DNA of 64,000 nt from UBA6163 sp031411655 (lineage in GTDB: Bacteria > Planctomycetota > Planctomycetia > Pirellulales > Pirellulaceae). The number at the start of each line of letters is the position of its first letter. Position 1 is the stretch's first letter. The translations under genes were made by a program, and so were the position numbers. Below are positions 8,634-18,362 of this stretch, in pieces. The notes beneath the pieces were generated by a model that worked only from the letters and a program-made list of their open reading frames with translations, was not told the DNA's origin and did not search any database. The DNA is taken from positions 1 through 64,000 of the forward strand of contig JANOBM010000071.1 of the NCBI GenBank assembly GCA_031411655.1, read 5' to 3'.

Positions 8634-11519
8634 TTACGGTTTGTAAGTCGACTCATTGGACGACGCTTGTCCGGGTTCGCGATTAGGAAACGGAGCAACC
8701 GCGGCGCGTTCCACGTCGATCACAGCATTGACGACCAAGCGATCGGGATACTGGGTCAAATCAGCTCGGCCGCCCCGGAACCAGCTTAACACCGGTGCGA
8801 CGTATTTGCTGGTTGGCTCTGGTGAGTCCGGCTGACGGGTTGGCGACATCGTCTCCCATGCATCACTCACCCAAGTTTGGCGATTCGAATCATCTCCCAC
8901 ATTCACTAGGCGATATCGCCCACCCAAGGGGTCTTGGAGGTCTCCTCCTAACAACTCTCCTGCCATCTTGTTGACATGCTCCGGAGATACTTTCAATTGA
9001 CTGGACAACAGGCCAAGGAAAGCGGCACCAGCACGTGAAGTCGCCCTATTTCGGTCATGAATCTGCACGTTCACCCATTCTTCGAGCTGGCTACCCCGCA
9101 AATTGCCGACGCGAAGTCGAACTTGAGCGAGGTCGTCAGCCTCGTTCGCGGCTAAAAATGGCAAGGAAGCAAGCAAAACGTCACTTTGCAATGAAACCAC
9201 ACTGAAGCCCCCACCCTGATATCGATACACGCCGCCGATTAAACGAGTCAGGCCAGGTCCAACGACCTGTCCTCGTCCGAGACCCAACGGCAATCGGTCC
9301 AGCAATCCCGGTTGCGGCCATGCGCCGAGATAGCCCGGAAGCGACTGAAGTGCCTGATAGGTCTTTAAAAAACCGTCAAATTGGTCGGGAGGCGGTGGAG
9401 TCGTGTCCTTGATCGCCGCGAATAAGTGGTGAGGCGGTATCGAACCTTCCAGCTGATCGGAGACGACATGTGCTTGTGCTGCGACAATGTCATCGGGCGC
9501 AAAGTCGATTTTTACTCGGGTGGGAGGCCCCAGCTGACGAGCGACAGTGCCGTATTTCTCGGGCACAAGCGGCGCGATTTCTCCGTGGATTTCGAGTCGC
9601 TGAATCGATGGTGAGTCGCTGATTTGTCGGCGAGTAACCCCAAAAAAGATCGGGTCCAGTTGTTGCCATTTCGTTTCGTGGAACGTGGCCACGCGGCCAT
9701 ACCAGTCACGCTCCTCCATAGTCACCCGATCAATTTCTACATCCGCGATTGGGAGCAGTGTTCCTGGCTTTCCACGGAGCGAGTCGACAATTTCATCACC
9801 GATCGCAAGCACACCACTCCCATCGCTACGTTGTCCAAACTCACGTGGTAGGAATCCCGAATCAATCAGATCCTCTGGTCCCAGGGACGGTTGTCCCTCC
9901 GCCGCCGAGGCTAAACGTGCAAGCCTCACCAAGGCAATATCTGCGGTCGAATACAAACGCCGCCGCATCTCGATCAAGTATTCAGGCGCCACCAACCCTC
10001 GCAACATCTCAGGCGAGAAGTAAGCAAAGACCGTGTCGCCACGGCTCAATGGCATCAGTTGTCGAGCCAAGATGAAATCGGCAGTCGCCGCCAACGACTC
10101 ACCGCTCTGACCGACCTTGATGAAACGCTCCGCGAGTGTTCGGCTGTTGGTGATAAAAATGTATTCGCCATCGACGACCATGTAGGATCGAATACGATTG
10201 TCGGCGGTGTGTAGAAAAGAAACCTCGCGACCGGCTATTTTTTCGTTGCTTAATTTCACCTCGGCATCCGACTGAGCGAGCGCACTTCGGTCAGAGTTCA
10301 TCGACGTTTGCAATAAGAAAGCGTTCTTCGCTCGGAAGACGACGCCGAGCGACGCGCCTTCGGATAGAAATAGGTCGCGACCGATGATCGCTTGATCTTC
10401 GATCACGGTCCCACCAAGCATTCGAGAAAGCTCGGTTGTCTTGACGTGAAGTTGCTCTTCGACGCGTCGGGCGGCGCCATTGTCGCTGCCTCTTAAGGCA
10501 ACCATCCGACCGATGTCGCCTCCGTATTCTTCCGACAAATCTCTAAACCAAAGATAGTTCTCAAACGATCCGTAGCGAATGTAAAAACACTCCGGTGGTA
10601 CACGACTGGCGAGCGGCTCTATTGGCGGTAATGCGGCGGGGATAGGTGAGGCCGCTGGTGACCAAAGCGGTTCATTTGGCAAAGGAAGGTCTGCTTCCAT
10701 GACTGGGGTTGCCGCTCCGATCGCGGAACGTCGAAAGATTGCGGACCGAATTTTGTCAGTGCCTGCAATGAGACCTAAGGTCGATACCAACGTAGGGTCA
10801 TCGTCCGAAGCATCGACAACGTACTCGGGAGGCAATGGCAAGTTCATCCGCCCCGAGAGATAAGCCAGTAAATAGTTCTCCACGATCGGCGGATAATCTC
10901 CGGCGTCACTCTGACGCAGCATTGAACGGGTGTAGGTCCCCCACCAGCGATTCAATGCCACGGATAAATCGATCGCCTGCACCGGTGACGCCGGCGTCAG
11001 CAAGAACTCCGTTCGCCCCGCTCCGTCAGGTACGTTCGTCTTCACTCGAAGGGGACCGTCGCCTCGAAACAGAAACGTCGCTTCACGCGAAACGACTAGC
11101 GGGGTCTCATCCGGCGTGGTCGCTTGCCGGACCAGGTCACCGACCCGCCTCAGCAGCCTCCCGCCTCCGATTCTAGGCTCCCCGGCATCGGGCTCCTCAC
11201 GGCGAAGCGCGACCTTTGCTTCGGCGAGTACATCGTGCACGACAGGATAAAAAATTCGCCCTTCCTCATCGGACACTTCCAACGCAGGTAGACGTTCTGG
11301 CAACACGGCTGTCGCAAGCGGTAGCTCCAGGATCGCCACGCCAAACGGCACTCCCGCGATCGCTACGTTCGTTTGCGCAATCGCAATGGGGACTGCTCCA
11401 TCCGAGACGTCGCCCGGCGGCTGCGCAGCCAAGGAACTCCCTGCGCCAATCAACCCTATCCAACCGGCGACGCATGCGATGCGCACGACTACCTTGCCTA
11501 AATGCTCCGTCTTGCTCAC
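8634..11519 (-). CDS. Large exported protein of unknown function
   Basis: A 961-residue protein I do not recognise. The GTG at 11519 is chosen because a perfect Shine-Dalgarno site precedes it by 7 bases and because it gives a signal peptide (KTEHLGKVVVRIACVAGW..., likely cut after SLAA). The longer frame from 11561 is rejected. The mature part is mixed alpha/beta with no membrane segment, few cysteines and no catalytic motif that I can name. Two blocks recall self-monitoring or carrier-like exported proteins: FLLQTSMNSDRSAL and YMVVDGEYIFITNSRTLAER. Related large proteins seem confined to planctomycetes, but I cannot test this. It lies upstream of the M50 protease on the same strand, 37 bp apart. 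Confidence 0.75.
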   Translation of the reverse strand: MSKTEHLGKVVVRIACVAGWIGLIGAGSSLAAQPPGDVSDGAVPIAIAQTNVAIAGVPFGVAILELPLATAVLPERLPALEVSDEEGRIFYPVVHDVLAEAKVALRREEPDAGEPRIGGGRLLRRVGDLVRQATTPDETPLVVSREATFLFRGDGPLRVKTNVPDGAGRTEFLLTPASPVQAIDLSVALNRWWGTYTRSMLRQSDAGDYPPIVENYLLAYLSGRMNLPLPPEYVVDASDDDPTLVSTLGLIAGTDKIRSAIFRRSAIGAATPVMEADLPLPNEPLWSPAASPIPAALPPIEPLASRVPPECFYIRYGSFENYLWFRDLSEEYGGDIGRMVALRGSDNGAARRVEEQLHVKTTELSRMLGGTVIEDQAIIGRDLFLSEGASLGVVFRAKNAFLLQTSMNSDRSALAQSDAEVKLSNEKIAGREVSFLHTADNRIRSYMVVDGEYIFITNSRTLAERFIKVGQSGESLAATADFILARQLMPLSRGDTVFAYFSPEMLRGLVAPEYLIEMRRRLYSTADIALVRLARLASAAEGQPSLGPEDLIDSGFLPREFGQRSDGSGVLAIGDEIVDSLRGKPGTLLPIADVEIDRVTMEERDWYGRVATFHETKWQQLDPIFFGVTRRQISDSPSIQRLEIHGEIAPLVPEKYGTVARQLGPPTRVKIDFAPDDIVAAQAHVVSDQLEGSIPPHHLFAAIKDTTPPPPDQFDGFLKTYQALQSLPGYLGAWPQPGLLDRLPLGLGRGQVVGPGLTRLIGGVYRYQGGGFSVVSLQSDVLLASLPFLAANEADDLAQVRLRVGNLRGSQLEEWVNVQIHDRNRATSRAGAAFLGLLSSQLKVSPEHVNKMAGELLGGDLQDPLGGRYRLVNVGDDSNRQTWVSDAWETMSPTRQPDSPEPTSKYVAPVLSWFRGGRADLTQYPDRLVVNAVIDVERAAVAPFPNREPGQASSNESTYKP

Positions 11520-11526
11520 TTGTGAC

Positions 11527-11531
11527 CCTCC
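11527..11531 (-). promoter_or_regulatory. Strong Shine-Dalgarno GGAGG before a GTG start
   Basis: On the minus strand GGAGG stands 7 bases before GTG (11519), which opens a signal-peptide sequence. It is one of only a few strong ribosome-binding sites in the window and decides the start of the 961-residue protein. Confidence 0.75.
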
Positions 11532-11703
11532 GTTACTGAAGCTGGATAAGCCCCAAATCATAACAGATGGACTTCAAGAGACGAATCGCACCCGGGTCCA
11601 AGGGAGGTCTCTCAACCGAAGCTACAACGGTCGAACACGGTAAAAGCAAGCAATTCACCGATCACGATGAGGAGGTGTTTGGCTATCCGGTTCAAGCCTA
11701 CTG

Positions 11704-12297
11704 CTAGAACGAATTACGAACCTCCTTATCGGCACTGGAAATCGTTGCACGGAAAGAAATGATTTGCAACGGTCGAACGGGACCAACCAGGGCAAACGGG
11801 ACTGACCGCTGAAATCGATGCTTGCGACCTGTTACGGGGCCGATAGTGCCAAATCCTAGCAACACTCCCGCGGAATAACGCCGAACCTCGCCGCTCATCA
11901 TACGACCGATTAGGCGAGTCGTTTTGCCGTAATCCAAAATGACAGATGGTCGCCCATCCATTTGCGATGTCCCGACGTAGATGCTCATCGGAAGATCAGA
12001 ATAGACGTCCCCTTGCTCGCCCTCACGAAAACAATTGTAGCCGACCCCACGATCTTCGGATTGAGCCTCGAACGCCTTGCCAATCCAGTTCTTCTTTACG
12101 CTGAAAATAAAATTAACTATTTGCGTCTGAAACCGATTGCCTTGCTGAAGCAATTCGGCATCGTACTCACCGTCCAACGTCTCAAGCGACGGCGGATCAA
12201 GTGTTGCGAAAAGGCCTTTCAAGCTGTTTCGTTGAAGACTGCGAAGAGTGGATAACGAGGTCTGATCATTCTCGGGAAGTGCATTGTCTATTTTCAT
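11704..12297 (-). CDS. Conserved protein of unknown function
   Basis: A 197-residue soluble protein without signal peptide or membrane segment. It has the pattern LDGEYDAELL, then GKAF and GVGYNCF, then MSIYVGTSQMDGRP and VILDYGK, and near the end a GVLLGFGTIG turn. This succession (GEY-AELL, GKAF, GxGxN-F, Y-G-S-DG-P, LDY, G-YLGLG) recalls a lipocalin-like family seen in scattered bacteria and fungi, but I cannot name it with confidence. It has its own transcription unit, with gaps on both sides. The start at 12297 is the only ATG near the family-like N-terminus. Confidence 0.6.
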   Translation of the reverse strand: MKIDNALPENDQTSLSTLRSLQRNSLKGLFATLDPPSLETLDGEYDAELLQQGNRFQTQIVNFIFSVKKNWIGKAFEAQSEDRGVGYNCFREGEQGDVYSDLPMSIYVGTSQMDGRPSVILDYGKTTRLIGRMMSGEVRRYSAGVLLGFGTIGPVTGRKHRFQRSVPFALVGPVRPLQIISFRATISSADKEVRNSF

Positions 12298-12716
12298 CTC
12301 TGTCCTCGGTAAACCCCTTCGTCTGGATGTTGAAGTAACGCTTCAAGCGGTCACGACAATCGAATCGTCGATACCGAAACGACCTCTAACGTTAACGCGG
12401 CACCAACATTGCGAGGTCTCTATTGGAGGCTTCCCACCCACATAGCAATCGGGCAATGTGCCCACTCGCAGTAGCTAGCGCTAAGATCTCATGTCACTTA
12501 AAGACTTCTGGAAAAAAAAACCAGATGAATATCTCATTTGCACGAGACTATTCGATAAAAAATGACTTACGAGTCACCTAGGAACAAAAAAACCGGCAAG
12601 AAACCGATGACTAGGGGACCTACGGCATATCGGTGGGTTGGCTGCGTTAAGGCATTGAGTGTGCCAGCGGGCTCGTTTCCATCCGCCAAGGGCATTAGAA
12701 AGTAAGAGCGTTCTGC
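12298..12716. other. Intergenic region, no gene seen
   Basis: A 419-base gap between two minus-strand genes. It holds several A-tracts (GGAAAAAAAAACC, GATAAAAAATG, AACAAAAAAACCGG) but no frame with coding character and no stable palindrome. It should contain the promoter of the 197-residue protein gene and the end of the DUF3999 transcript. The A-tracts could bend DNA, but I see no defined promoter hexamers. Confidence 0.4.
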
Positions 12717-14174
12717 TTACTTTGAAGGTGTGTCGATGTTGTTGTCAATTTGCTTCGACGCGTGGTAGAGGCCTCCACCAAGGATCACGACCAGAACCAC
12801 GACCACGGACCCGATGACCCATGGCTGGTTGACGAGATCAATCCATCGGCGCGGTGATGCGACGACATCGACCGTCTTTTCCACGACTGGCCCCAGGGTT
12901 GCAACTGCCCCCGTCGTCGTGTTAGTCAGCACTGCATCGAGGGCCGCGACGTCGTAATCGGGCCGAGTGGTTCGATACGGCGCACAGACCAAGCGATAAG
13001 CCTGTCCGGGTAACGCAAAAAAGGCGGCTTCTTCGACATATCCGAATCCGCGAACGCGCGAAACCTCCAATACGGGGCTATCACGGTTTTCGATCACCAC
13101 CTCCAATTCCGTGTGTCGACCCACCATTGAAAGTGGGATGGCTAGTTGCGATTGTTTGATTTCTCGAAAGGCTACGCGACTCAGCTGTGCGCTGCCCACC
13201 TCTTGGGAAAACTTTCCATCGGTCGCTTGCGACATCACGCTAACGCGACGGCTGAAATTCTTGCTCGGGGTATCTAGTTCCAATCGTTGCAGTGGAACAC
13301 TTCCGGTCGATACGAGAAGGACCGTCTCCTTTCGCTCTGCGACTTGCCTGACTTCCTTGATCGAAATGGGATACTCGACGAGGACGGGAAACGATTTCGT
13401 CTGCTCCTCCACATCCGCAAAGAGCTCAACGCGGTCGATGCGAAATGGTCGACGCTCGATGGTAATTTCCTCACGTCGACTCACCTCGGTATCGGCTTGC
13501 AGTTCTTGGGTGAGTTCCAAAAAAGTTGACTTTTGATCTGCCGTCGGCGAACTGATGACCAAACGAAAGGACCGGGCTGACGTATCAGGAATACTGATTT
13601 CCGTTCGACGGACGTTCATGTATTTCGAATAGTCAAAGATGACTTCGGAATCGACCAGCAGTATCTCGGCAGAGTCCTCGACAGCAAATAATTTTAGCGT
13701 TTGCTCGAAGTCCGTAAGCGGAGTGACCAATCGAAGGCCCTTTGGACTGGGGTCCTTCTTGTCGAGACTAAACTGGACGACGAGACCTTCCTTCGTATCG
13801 GGTTGAAGCTGCGGATTGCTCACCGTCCATGTCGTTTGTTCGATTCGACTGTGAGTCTCCATCTGCCGGCGCAATAGAAATGGAATCTCTTCACCGGCCC
13901 CATCGAGGATGCGAACATCGTGTAGATCGGTGCTTGCTTTGCCATAAAGTGCCGCGTCAAACGGTACACGAACGATCTCTTGGTCCGTGATAGGCGAGAA
14001 ATGAATCACCCGTTCGAATTGATTCGTGGGTTGGTTGCCTGCGGCCGAGTCTTGGGCGTAGCTGTTCCGATCGGCTCCGGCGAGTCCTAAGAATGCGATT
14101 GCAACGACCCGCCCCACAAACGCCCCAAACGAAGCCAATACGGGAGAATTCGAGCACGTGGTGGATCGTTTCAT
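12717..14174 (-). CDS. DUF3999-type exported membrane-anchored protein
   Basis: A 485-residue protein with an N-terminal signal peptide (to about residue 40, SYAQ), a long beta-rich extracytoplasmic region and one C-terminal membrane helix (WVIGSVVVVLVVILGGGLY) followed by a short basic tail. The sequence style (VRVPFDAALY, DLHDVRILD, GEEIPFLL) and above all its position support DUF3999: in many bacteria DUF3999 genes directly follow DUF2339 genes. Here its ATG overlaps the stop of the DUF2339 gene by 4 bases (ATGA), so the two are translationally coupled and probably form one envelope complex. The function is unknown. Confidence 0.75.
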   Translation of the reverse strand: MKRSTTCSNSPVLASFGAFVGRVVAIAFLGLAGADRNSYAQDSAAGNQPTNQFERVIHFSPITDQEIVRVPFDAALYGKASTDLHDVRILDGAGEEIPFLLRRQMETHSRIEQTTWTVSNPQLQPDTKEGLVVQFSLDKKDPSPKGLRLVTPLTDFEQTLKLFAVEDSAEILLVDSEVIFDYSKYMNVRRTEISIPDTSARSFRLVISSPTADQKSTFLELTQELQADTEVSRREEITIERRPFRIDRVELFADVEEQTKSFPVLVEYPISIKEVRQVAERKETVLLVSTGSVPLQRLELDTPSKNFSRRVSVMSQATDGKFSQEVGSAQLSRVAFREIKQSQLAIPLSMVGRHTELEVVIENRDSPVLEVSRVRGFGYVEEAAFFALPGQAYRLVCAPYRTTRPDYDVAALDAVLTNTTTGAVATLGPVVEKTVDVVASPRRWIDLVNQPWVIGSVVVVLVVILGGGLYHASKQIDNNIDTPSK

Positions 14175-16693
14175 AATTCGTTATCGGGCGGTGATGAAGT
14201 GGGTGTGCCTTGGGTTTCGTCACTAAACGACTGGCGATACTTGAGATAGACAAACGAGCCACACAAAACCAGAACCCCTAGGACGATAAACGCGACGATT
14301 CGGTAGATCTGGTCGAGGCTGGCGAGGTCATGGAAGAATACCTTAAACGTGACGATGGTAAACAACGTCAGGCCAACATAACGGAGCGGCTTCACATTTT
14401 CCCTGATTCCGACGACTAAGAATGTCAAGGCAAACACTGTCCACAAGATCGAGACCCCTCCCGCCTGCAAATCAGGAATGAAGTTTGACAAGAAGGTATT
14501 GGTCTCAAGCGTTGTAAACACAAACAACAGAGAGAGGGCCAAACCTCCCATCAGCTTTTCCACAGGGAACTTACGATCACCCCCTCGCATCATGAACCAA
14601 GCGAACGAAAGGAACAGAATGGTGGAACCAAAGTCGATCAATCGCATCAGTGCCTCGACCGGACGATAGTTACCTCGATAAACAAAGTCCGATGTCAGCC
14701 CCCACGAAGTGACGTCGAAGACAAACAACTTCAAAATAGTCGCAGCCACGACAAACAACAGAATTGCCCGAAGAATGGCACCCGACGACTTGCGATATTC
14801 GGTCAGGATCAAATAGCAAGCACCGAGCCACAATATCGTCAGCATCGGTAATCGCATGGGGCTGAACATGTATCCGAATGTACGGTTCAATTCTAAATTC
14901 AGATAAACGAACAACATGCCCAAGCCTCCGACCGCCGCGCCTTTCACGGCACGGTTCTCGTCTACCCAGCCAGTTATGTCGTTGGCCCGGTCCATCCAAC
15001 CCCGTTCGTCTTTCGTTTGCTTTTGAATCAATCGCCACGCCATACCGAGCGATCCAATCGGAATGCCGAACATAACGATCCTTTCAACCAATTGCCCTAG
15101 GTAATCACTTGTAGTGATATCGTCCGCTCGGGATCGTCCGTACTGAGCAGGAAGATCGATGAATCCAAATCGGAAAATCACGATTCCGTACAAAAGGTAT
15201 GCGAGCTGGCGAAGGAACTGACTATCAAGCTTCCCAGCAATCCATAGCAATACGAGCGCTTGGAGTGACCAACTAACGGTGATCCATGCACTGGAGAGCA
15301 GCAGTGGAACGGTAAGCGCAAGGAATAGGGAAGAAAGGCCAAGGAAAGTTAGCATCAACTCGCGATCAAGCACTCGTCGTATCAGGCAGTAGTACACGTG
15401 CGCCGCGTAGAACACGGTGAGACCCAACGTAATGGCTGCTGCCCATTGCCGGGAAAACGCCTCTTCCACCAACCAAAAACTCAAACTGAAGAAGATGGCA
15501 GCGTTTAGAAATAGCACGAGTACGTCAAGAAGATTCGACTTCGTACGAGTGCGAAAGTTATAGACGAACACCATCGTTGAGTAGAGTACAAAGAACGCAA
15601 CGACATAGGGTTGAACCTGCCAAAAGTACTCTACCGTGTAGCTGCTCAATGAACTGACAAGCAACAGGTAATTGCACGCCATACTCAGGTAGTTCAGTAA
15701 AGGCCAACCTTTCCGACTACAGATCCACAACACGCCAACACCGATTACCAGCATATAGGTGTATAGGCCAACGAAATCGACTTTACCTGTCGAAAGCATG
15801 ACCGGTGTCAGGTAACCGCCGAGCACACCAAGTACAGCGACCAGCGTTGTATTGAAGCGAATGGCGATTCCACCACACAAGACCGTTACCGCAATCATCG
15901 CAACGAAGGCGGCCTGTGGTGAAATCAGATGATAAAAGTTTGACGCGGCAAACGCGCTGAAGTAGAGAGTAGCAATCCCGGCGCCCATCAGACCATGACC
16001 CATCAGCTGATACTTGCCGCCAAGCAATCGCGTTCCGGCGATGAGCAGACCAAGGCCAACGGTTGTTGCCACTCCCACTCGTCCGATTGGATTGATCAGG
16101 TCATGATCGACTGAGTATTTGAGAAAGAATCCGATCCCAACCACCAACAGTAGAACGCCGATGCGAAGCAACCATTGACTGGCGATCGCAAACTCGATTG
16201 ACACTCCAGGCGTCAAATGATCTTCGCCAACAATGATCCAATTCCAAATCTTATTGAGCGTTTCTTTAGCGGCCGTCTCGAATCGGTTTGGAACACGAGG
16301 TTGCGCTGTGACTGTTTCAACTGCACCCGTTGCTGCACCCGTTGCGCCATCCATCAACAGTCGTACCGGTGTCGCGTCGCTTGACCCAACCAGCGCTGGA
16401 ACCACCGGGGAATCGCCGGTCAATGGGGCAGAGACCGCAGGCGTTGGCGAAATCGATTCGCTTGCTACCTTGTCGGCAGTAACGGTTTCTACCGTTTGGG
16501 ATATTGTTTCCTCCGACGGGGACGGCCGCGCTACTGTGAGTCCACGAAGTGCCAGCCTTAGCTCGTAGATTTCAAAAAGAATCTTCCGTGTTTGCTCCGC
16601 GTGCTCTTGGCGGATTTTCGATAACTTCGCAAACAATATCGCGGCGACGATCACCATCCCACAAATGATGATAAATGCGAAGGCTTCGGACAT
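14171..16693 (-). CDS. DUF2339 polytopic membrane protein
   Basis: An 840-residue integral membrane protein. An N-terminal helix (FAFIIICGMVIVAAILF) is followed by a coiled, Ser/Thr/Val-rich cytoplasmic linker to about residue 150. After that come roughly 24-26 hydrophobic segments, starting at IASQWLLRIGVLLLVVGIGF, the diagnostic DUF2339 block FLKYSVDHDLI with GRVGVATTVGLGL. DUF2339 proteins are large membrane proteins of unknown role, usually beside DUF3999, as here. It leads the two-gene operon. The 180 bases upstream should contain the promoter, but none is obvious. Confidence 0.9.
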   Translation of the reverse strand: MSEAFAFIIICGMVIVAAILFAKLSKIRQEHAEQTRKILFEIYELRLALRGLTVARPSPSEETISQTVETVTADKVASESISPTPAVSAPLTGDSPVVPALVGSSDATPVRLLMDGATGAATGAVETVTAQPRVPNRFETAAKETLNKIWNWIIVGEDHLTPGVSIEFAIASQWLLRIGVLLLVVGIGFFLKYSVDHDLINPIGRVGVATTVGLGLLIAGTRLLGGKYQLMGHGLMGAGIATLYFSAFAASNFYHLISPQAAFVAMIAVTVLCGGIAIRFNTTLVAVLGVLGGYLTPVMLSTGKVDFVGLYTYMLVIGVGVLWICSRKGWPLLNYLSMACNYLLLVSSLSSYTVEYFWQVQPYVVAFFVLYSTMVFVYNFRTRTKSNLLDVLVLFLNAAIFFSLSFWLVEEAFSRQWAAAITLGLTVFYAAHVYYCLIRRVLDRELMLTFLGLSSLFLALTVPLLLSSAWITVSWSLQALVLLWIAGKLDSQFLRQLAYLLYGIVIFRFGFIDLPAQYGRSRADDITTSDYLGQLVERIVMFGIPIGSLGMAWRLIQKQTKDERGWMDRANDITGWVDENRAVKGAAVGGLGMLFVYLNLELNRTFGYMFSPMRLPMLTILWLGACYLILTEYRKSSGAILRAILLFVVAATILKLFVFDVTSWGLTSDFVYRGNYRPVEALMRLIDFGSTILFLSFAWFMMRGGDRKFPVEKLMGGLALSLLFVFTTLETNTFLSNFIPDLQAGGVSILWTVFALTFLVVGIRENVKPLRYVGLTLFTIVTFKVFFHDLASLDQIYRIVAFIVLGVLVLCGSFVYLKYRQSFSDETQGTPTSSPPDNEL

Positions 16694-16852
16694 GATGATA
16701 CCCGGTTCTCGATGGCTGGTTAGCGAATGCTAAACCTAAACATAGAACAGATTGTGGTCACAGACTGCCAAAAACCATGCTATTTTCAATAGCGATGGGC
16801 GTTATCCCCGATTTTTACCTCCAATTCAGTCGACCAGTGAGTCAATCCGGGT

Positions 16853-16887
16853 GCGTCCCCACTTAGGCGTCCCCACTTAGGCGTCCC
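16853..16887. repeat. 14-bp tandem repeat across a stop codon
   Basis: GCGTCCCCACTTAG occurs twice in tandem (16853-16866, 16867-16880), followed by a partial third copy GCGTCCC. The second copy contains the stop codon of the oxidoreductase gene on the minus strand (TAA at 16879-16877). Slippage here would leave the protein unchanged because the extra unit lies after the stop. Probably a local replication duplication. Confidence 0.8.
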
Positions 16888-18184
16888 ACGTGCGAGCAGA
16901 GCGAGTACGAAGGCTATTTGCCTCGTCGTCACCCACGAATGCTTGGGTGACGGGGTCGAAGGTCAATTTGCGTTTGAGCATCCACGACATCGCGGCAGCA
17001 TGACACGCTACGTGGGAATTTCGCATGACTTCCGCGTTCGCCACCGTTGGTTGTCGCGACTTGATACTGTCAAAGAAATTCCTCGCATGCGCTGAAACAT
17101 CGAGACCTTTCACTTTATCGGCAGCTGCCTCAAGTTCACTCCGCAAAGAATTTGACGAGACATCGGTGCCTCCATTATCGCCTGTTTCGATCGAACCTTC
17201 GTCTCCGACGAATCGCACTGGACAGGTTCCAAGCTCGGTATTCCAATTGGGGCTTCGATCACCGAACGGGGTCGCCAAGAAATCAAGGATGAGTTTGACG
17301 CCGTTCGTGTACATACATGTGATACCGGTCTCCGACGGCTCATAGGATACGGGTGCTGTGTCGTCGGATTGATTAGCCCACTGACACAAATCAACGGTGT
17401 GTGCTCCCCAATCTAACAACCGAGCGCCCGAGTCAAAGTCATAATAGCCTCGCCATCCGCCCGAAACATATTGCTTGTTGTAAGGTCGCCAAGGCGCTGG
17501 ACCGAGCCAGAGATTCCAGTCGACTTCCTCCTTAGGTGGAGTTGGTTCGCCAGGTAGCCAACTATTATCGAGTGTTGGCATATAAACCGATGCGTAAAGC
17601 GTATGAAGTTTGCCAAGCTTCCCGGCATGTGCCAACCGTACTGCTTGTTCAAAATTGGGCACGCTACGCCTTTGTGTACCGGCTTGGAAGATACGACCGG
17701 TCTGCTTCATCGTATCAGCCAGCTGCTGGCAAAGCTCGATCGTCAAACCGCATGGCTTTTCACTGTAGACGTCCTTGCCTGCTTGAGCTGCTAACATCGA
17801 GGCGGTCGCATGCCAGCGATCGCCGGTGGCAATCAATACAGCATCAATGTCTTTGCGATCCAATAACTCACGAAAATCTCGGTAGAGTTTGCAGTCAGTA
17901 TTTCCATAGTGTGTATCGACCAGCGTCTTTCCGGCATCACGACGGCTGGCCTGTACGTCGGCGATCGCAACCGTCTGAACGTCAGCAAACTTAAGCATCG
18001 CGGTCAAGTCGTAAGTACAACGCGGCCCAATGCCAATCACACCAAGGGTGATCTTATTGCTAGGAGCTACCGCGCCCGCTCTCCCGAGGACGCTCGCAGG
18101 TACAATCAAAGGAAAAGTGGTAGCGATCGATGCCTTCAAAAATGATCGCCGAGTATTGCCGGAAAGATTAGTCATCCGAGTCAT
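16877..18184 (-). CDS. Tat-exported Gfo/Idh/MocA-family oxidoreductase
   Basis: A 435-residue NAD(P)-dependent oxidoreductase. The start at 18184 (MTRMTNLSG) puts a twin-arginine signal, NTRRSFLKAS, close to the N-terminus; longer frames are rejected. The Rossmann motif GVIGIGPRC begins the N-terminal domain. EKPCG carries the family EKP lysine, and the C-terminal alpha/beta domain holds DFDSGARLLDWGAHTVD with the conserved D..H pair. Planctomycetes have dozens of such exported enzymes, usually acting on sugars or inositols; the substrate is unknown. The product is cofactor-loaded in the cytoplasm and exported folded. It stands alone. Confidence 0.9.
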   Translation of the reverse strand: MTRMTNLSGNTRRSFLKASIATTFPLIVPASVLGRAGAVAPSNKITLGVIGIGPRCTYDLTAMLKFADVQTVAIADVQASRRDAGKTLVDTHYGNTDCKLYRDFRELLDRKDIDAVLIATGDRWHATASMLAAQAGKDVYSEKPCGLTIELCQQLADTMKQTGRIFQAGTQRRSVPNFEQAVRLAHAGKLGKLHTLYASVYMPTLDNSWLPGEPTPPKEEVDWNLWLGPAPWRPYNKQYVSGGWRGYYDFDSGARLLDWGAHTVDLCQWANQSDDTAPVSYEPSETGITCMYTNGVKLILDFLATPFGDRSPNWNTELGTCPVRFVGDEGSIETGDNGGTDVSSNSLRSELEAAADKVKGLDVSAHARNFFDSIKSRQPTVANAEVMRNSHVACHAAAMSWMLKRKLTFDPVTQAFVGDDEANSLRTRSARTWDA

Positions 18185-18362
18185 CTTAAAGGAGGGAAGA
18201 AAATGAGGGCGCCGAGGTTGCGGAACCAGATCGCAATCGCTCCCTTCTAATCGACTGGGGTGGGACAATCAAGCAGCAGACCTCAAATAACTGCCAAAGT
18301 GATATCACGACTTTTACGGTTACTTGGCCGCTTCTTATCCGATTCCCCATCGAAGCGAACTG

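Noticed and set aside
18191..18251. GGAGGGAAGAAAATG on the plus strand, like a ribosome-binding site with a start codon
   Set aside because: The frame stops after 15 codons and lies at the 5' end of the oxidoreductase gene on the other strand; no homology or conservation is visible.
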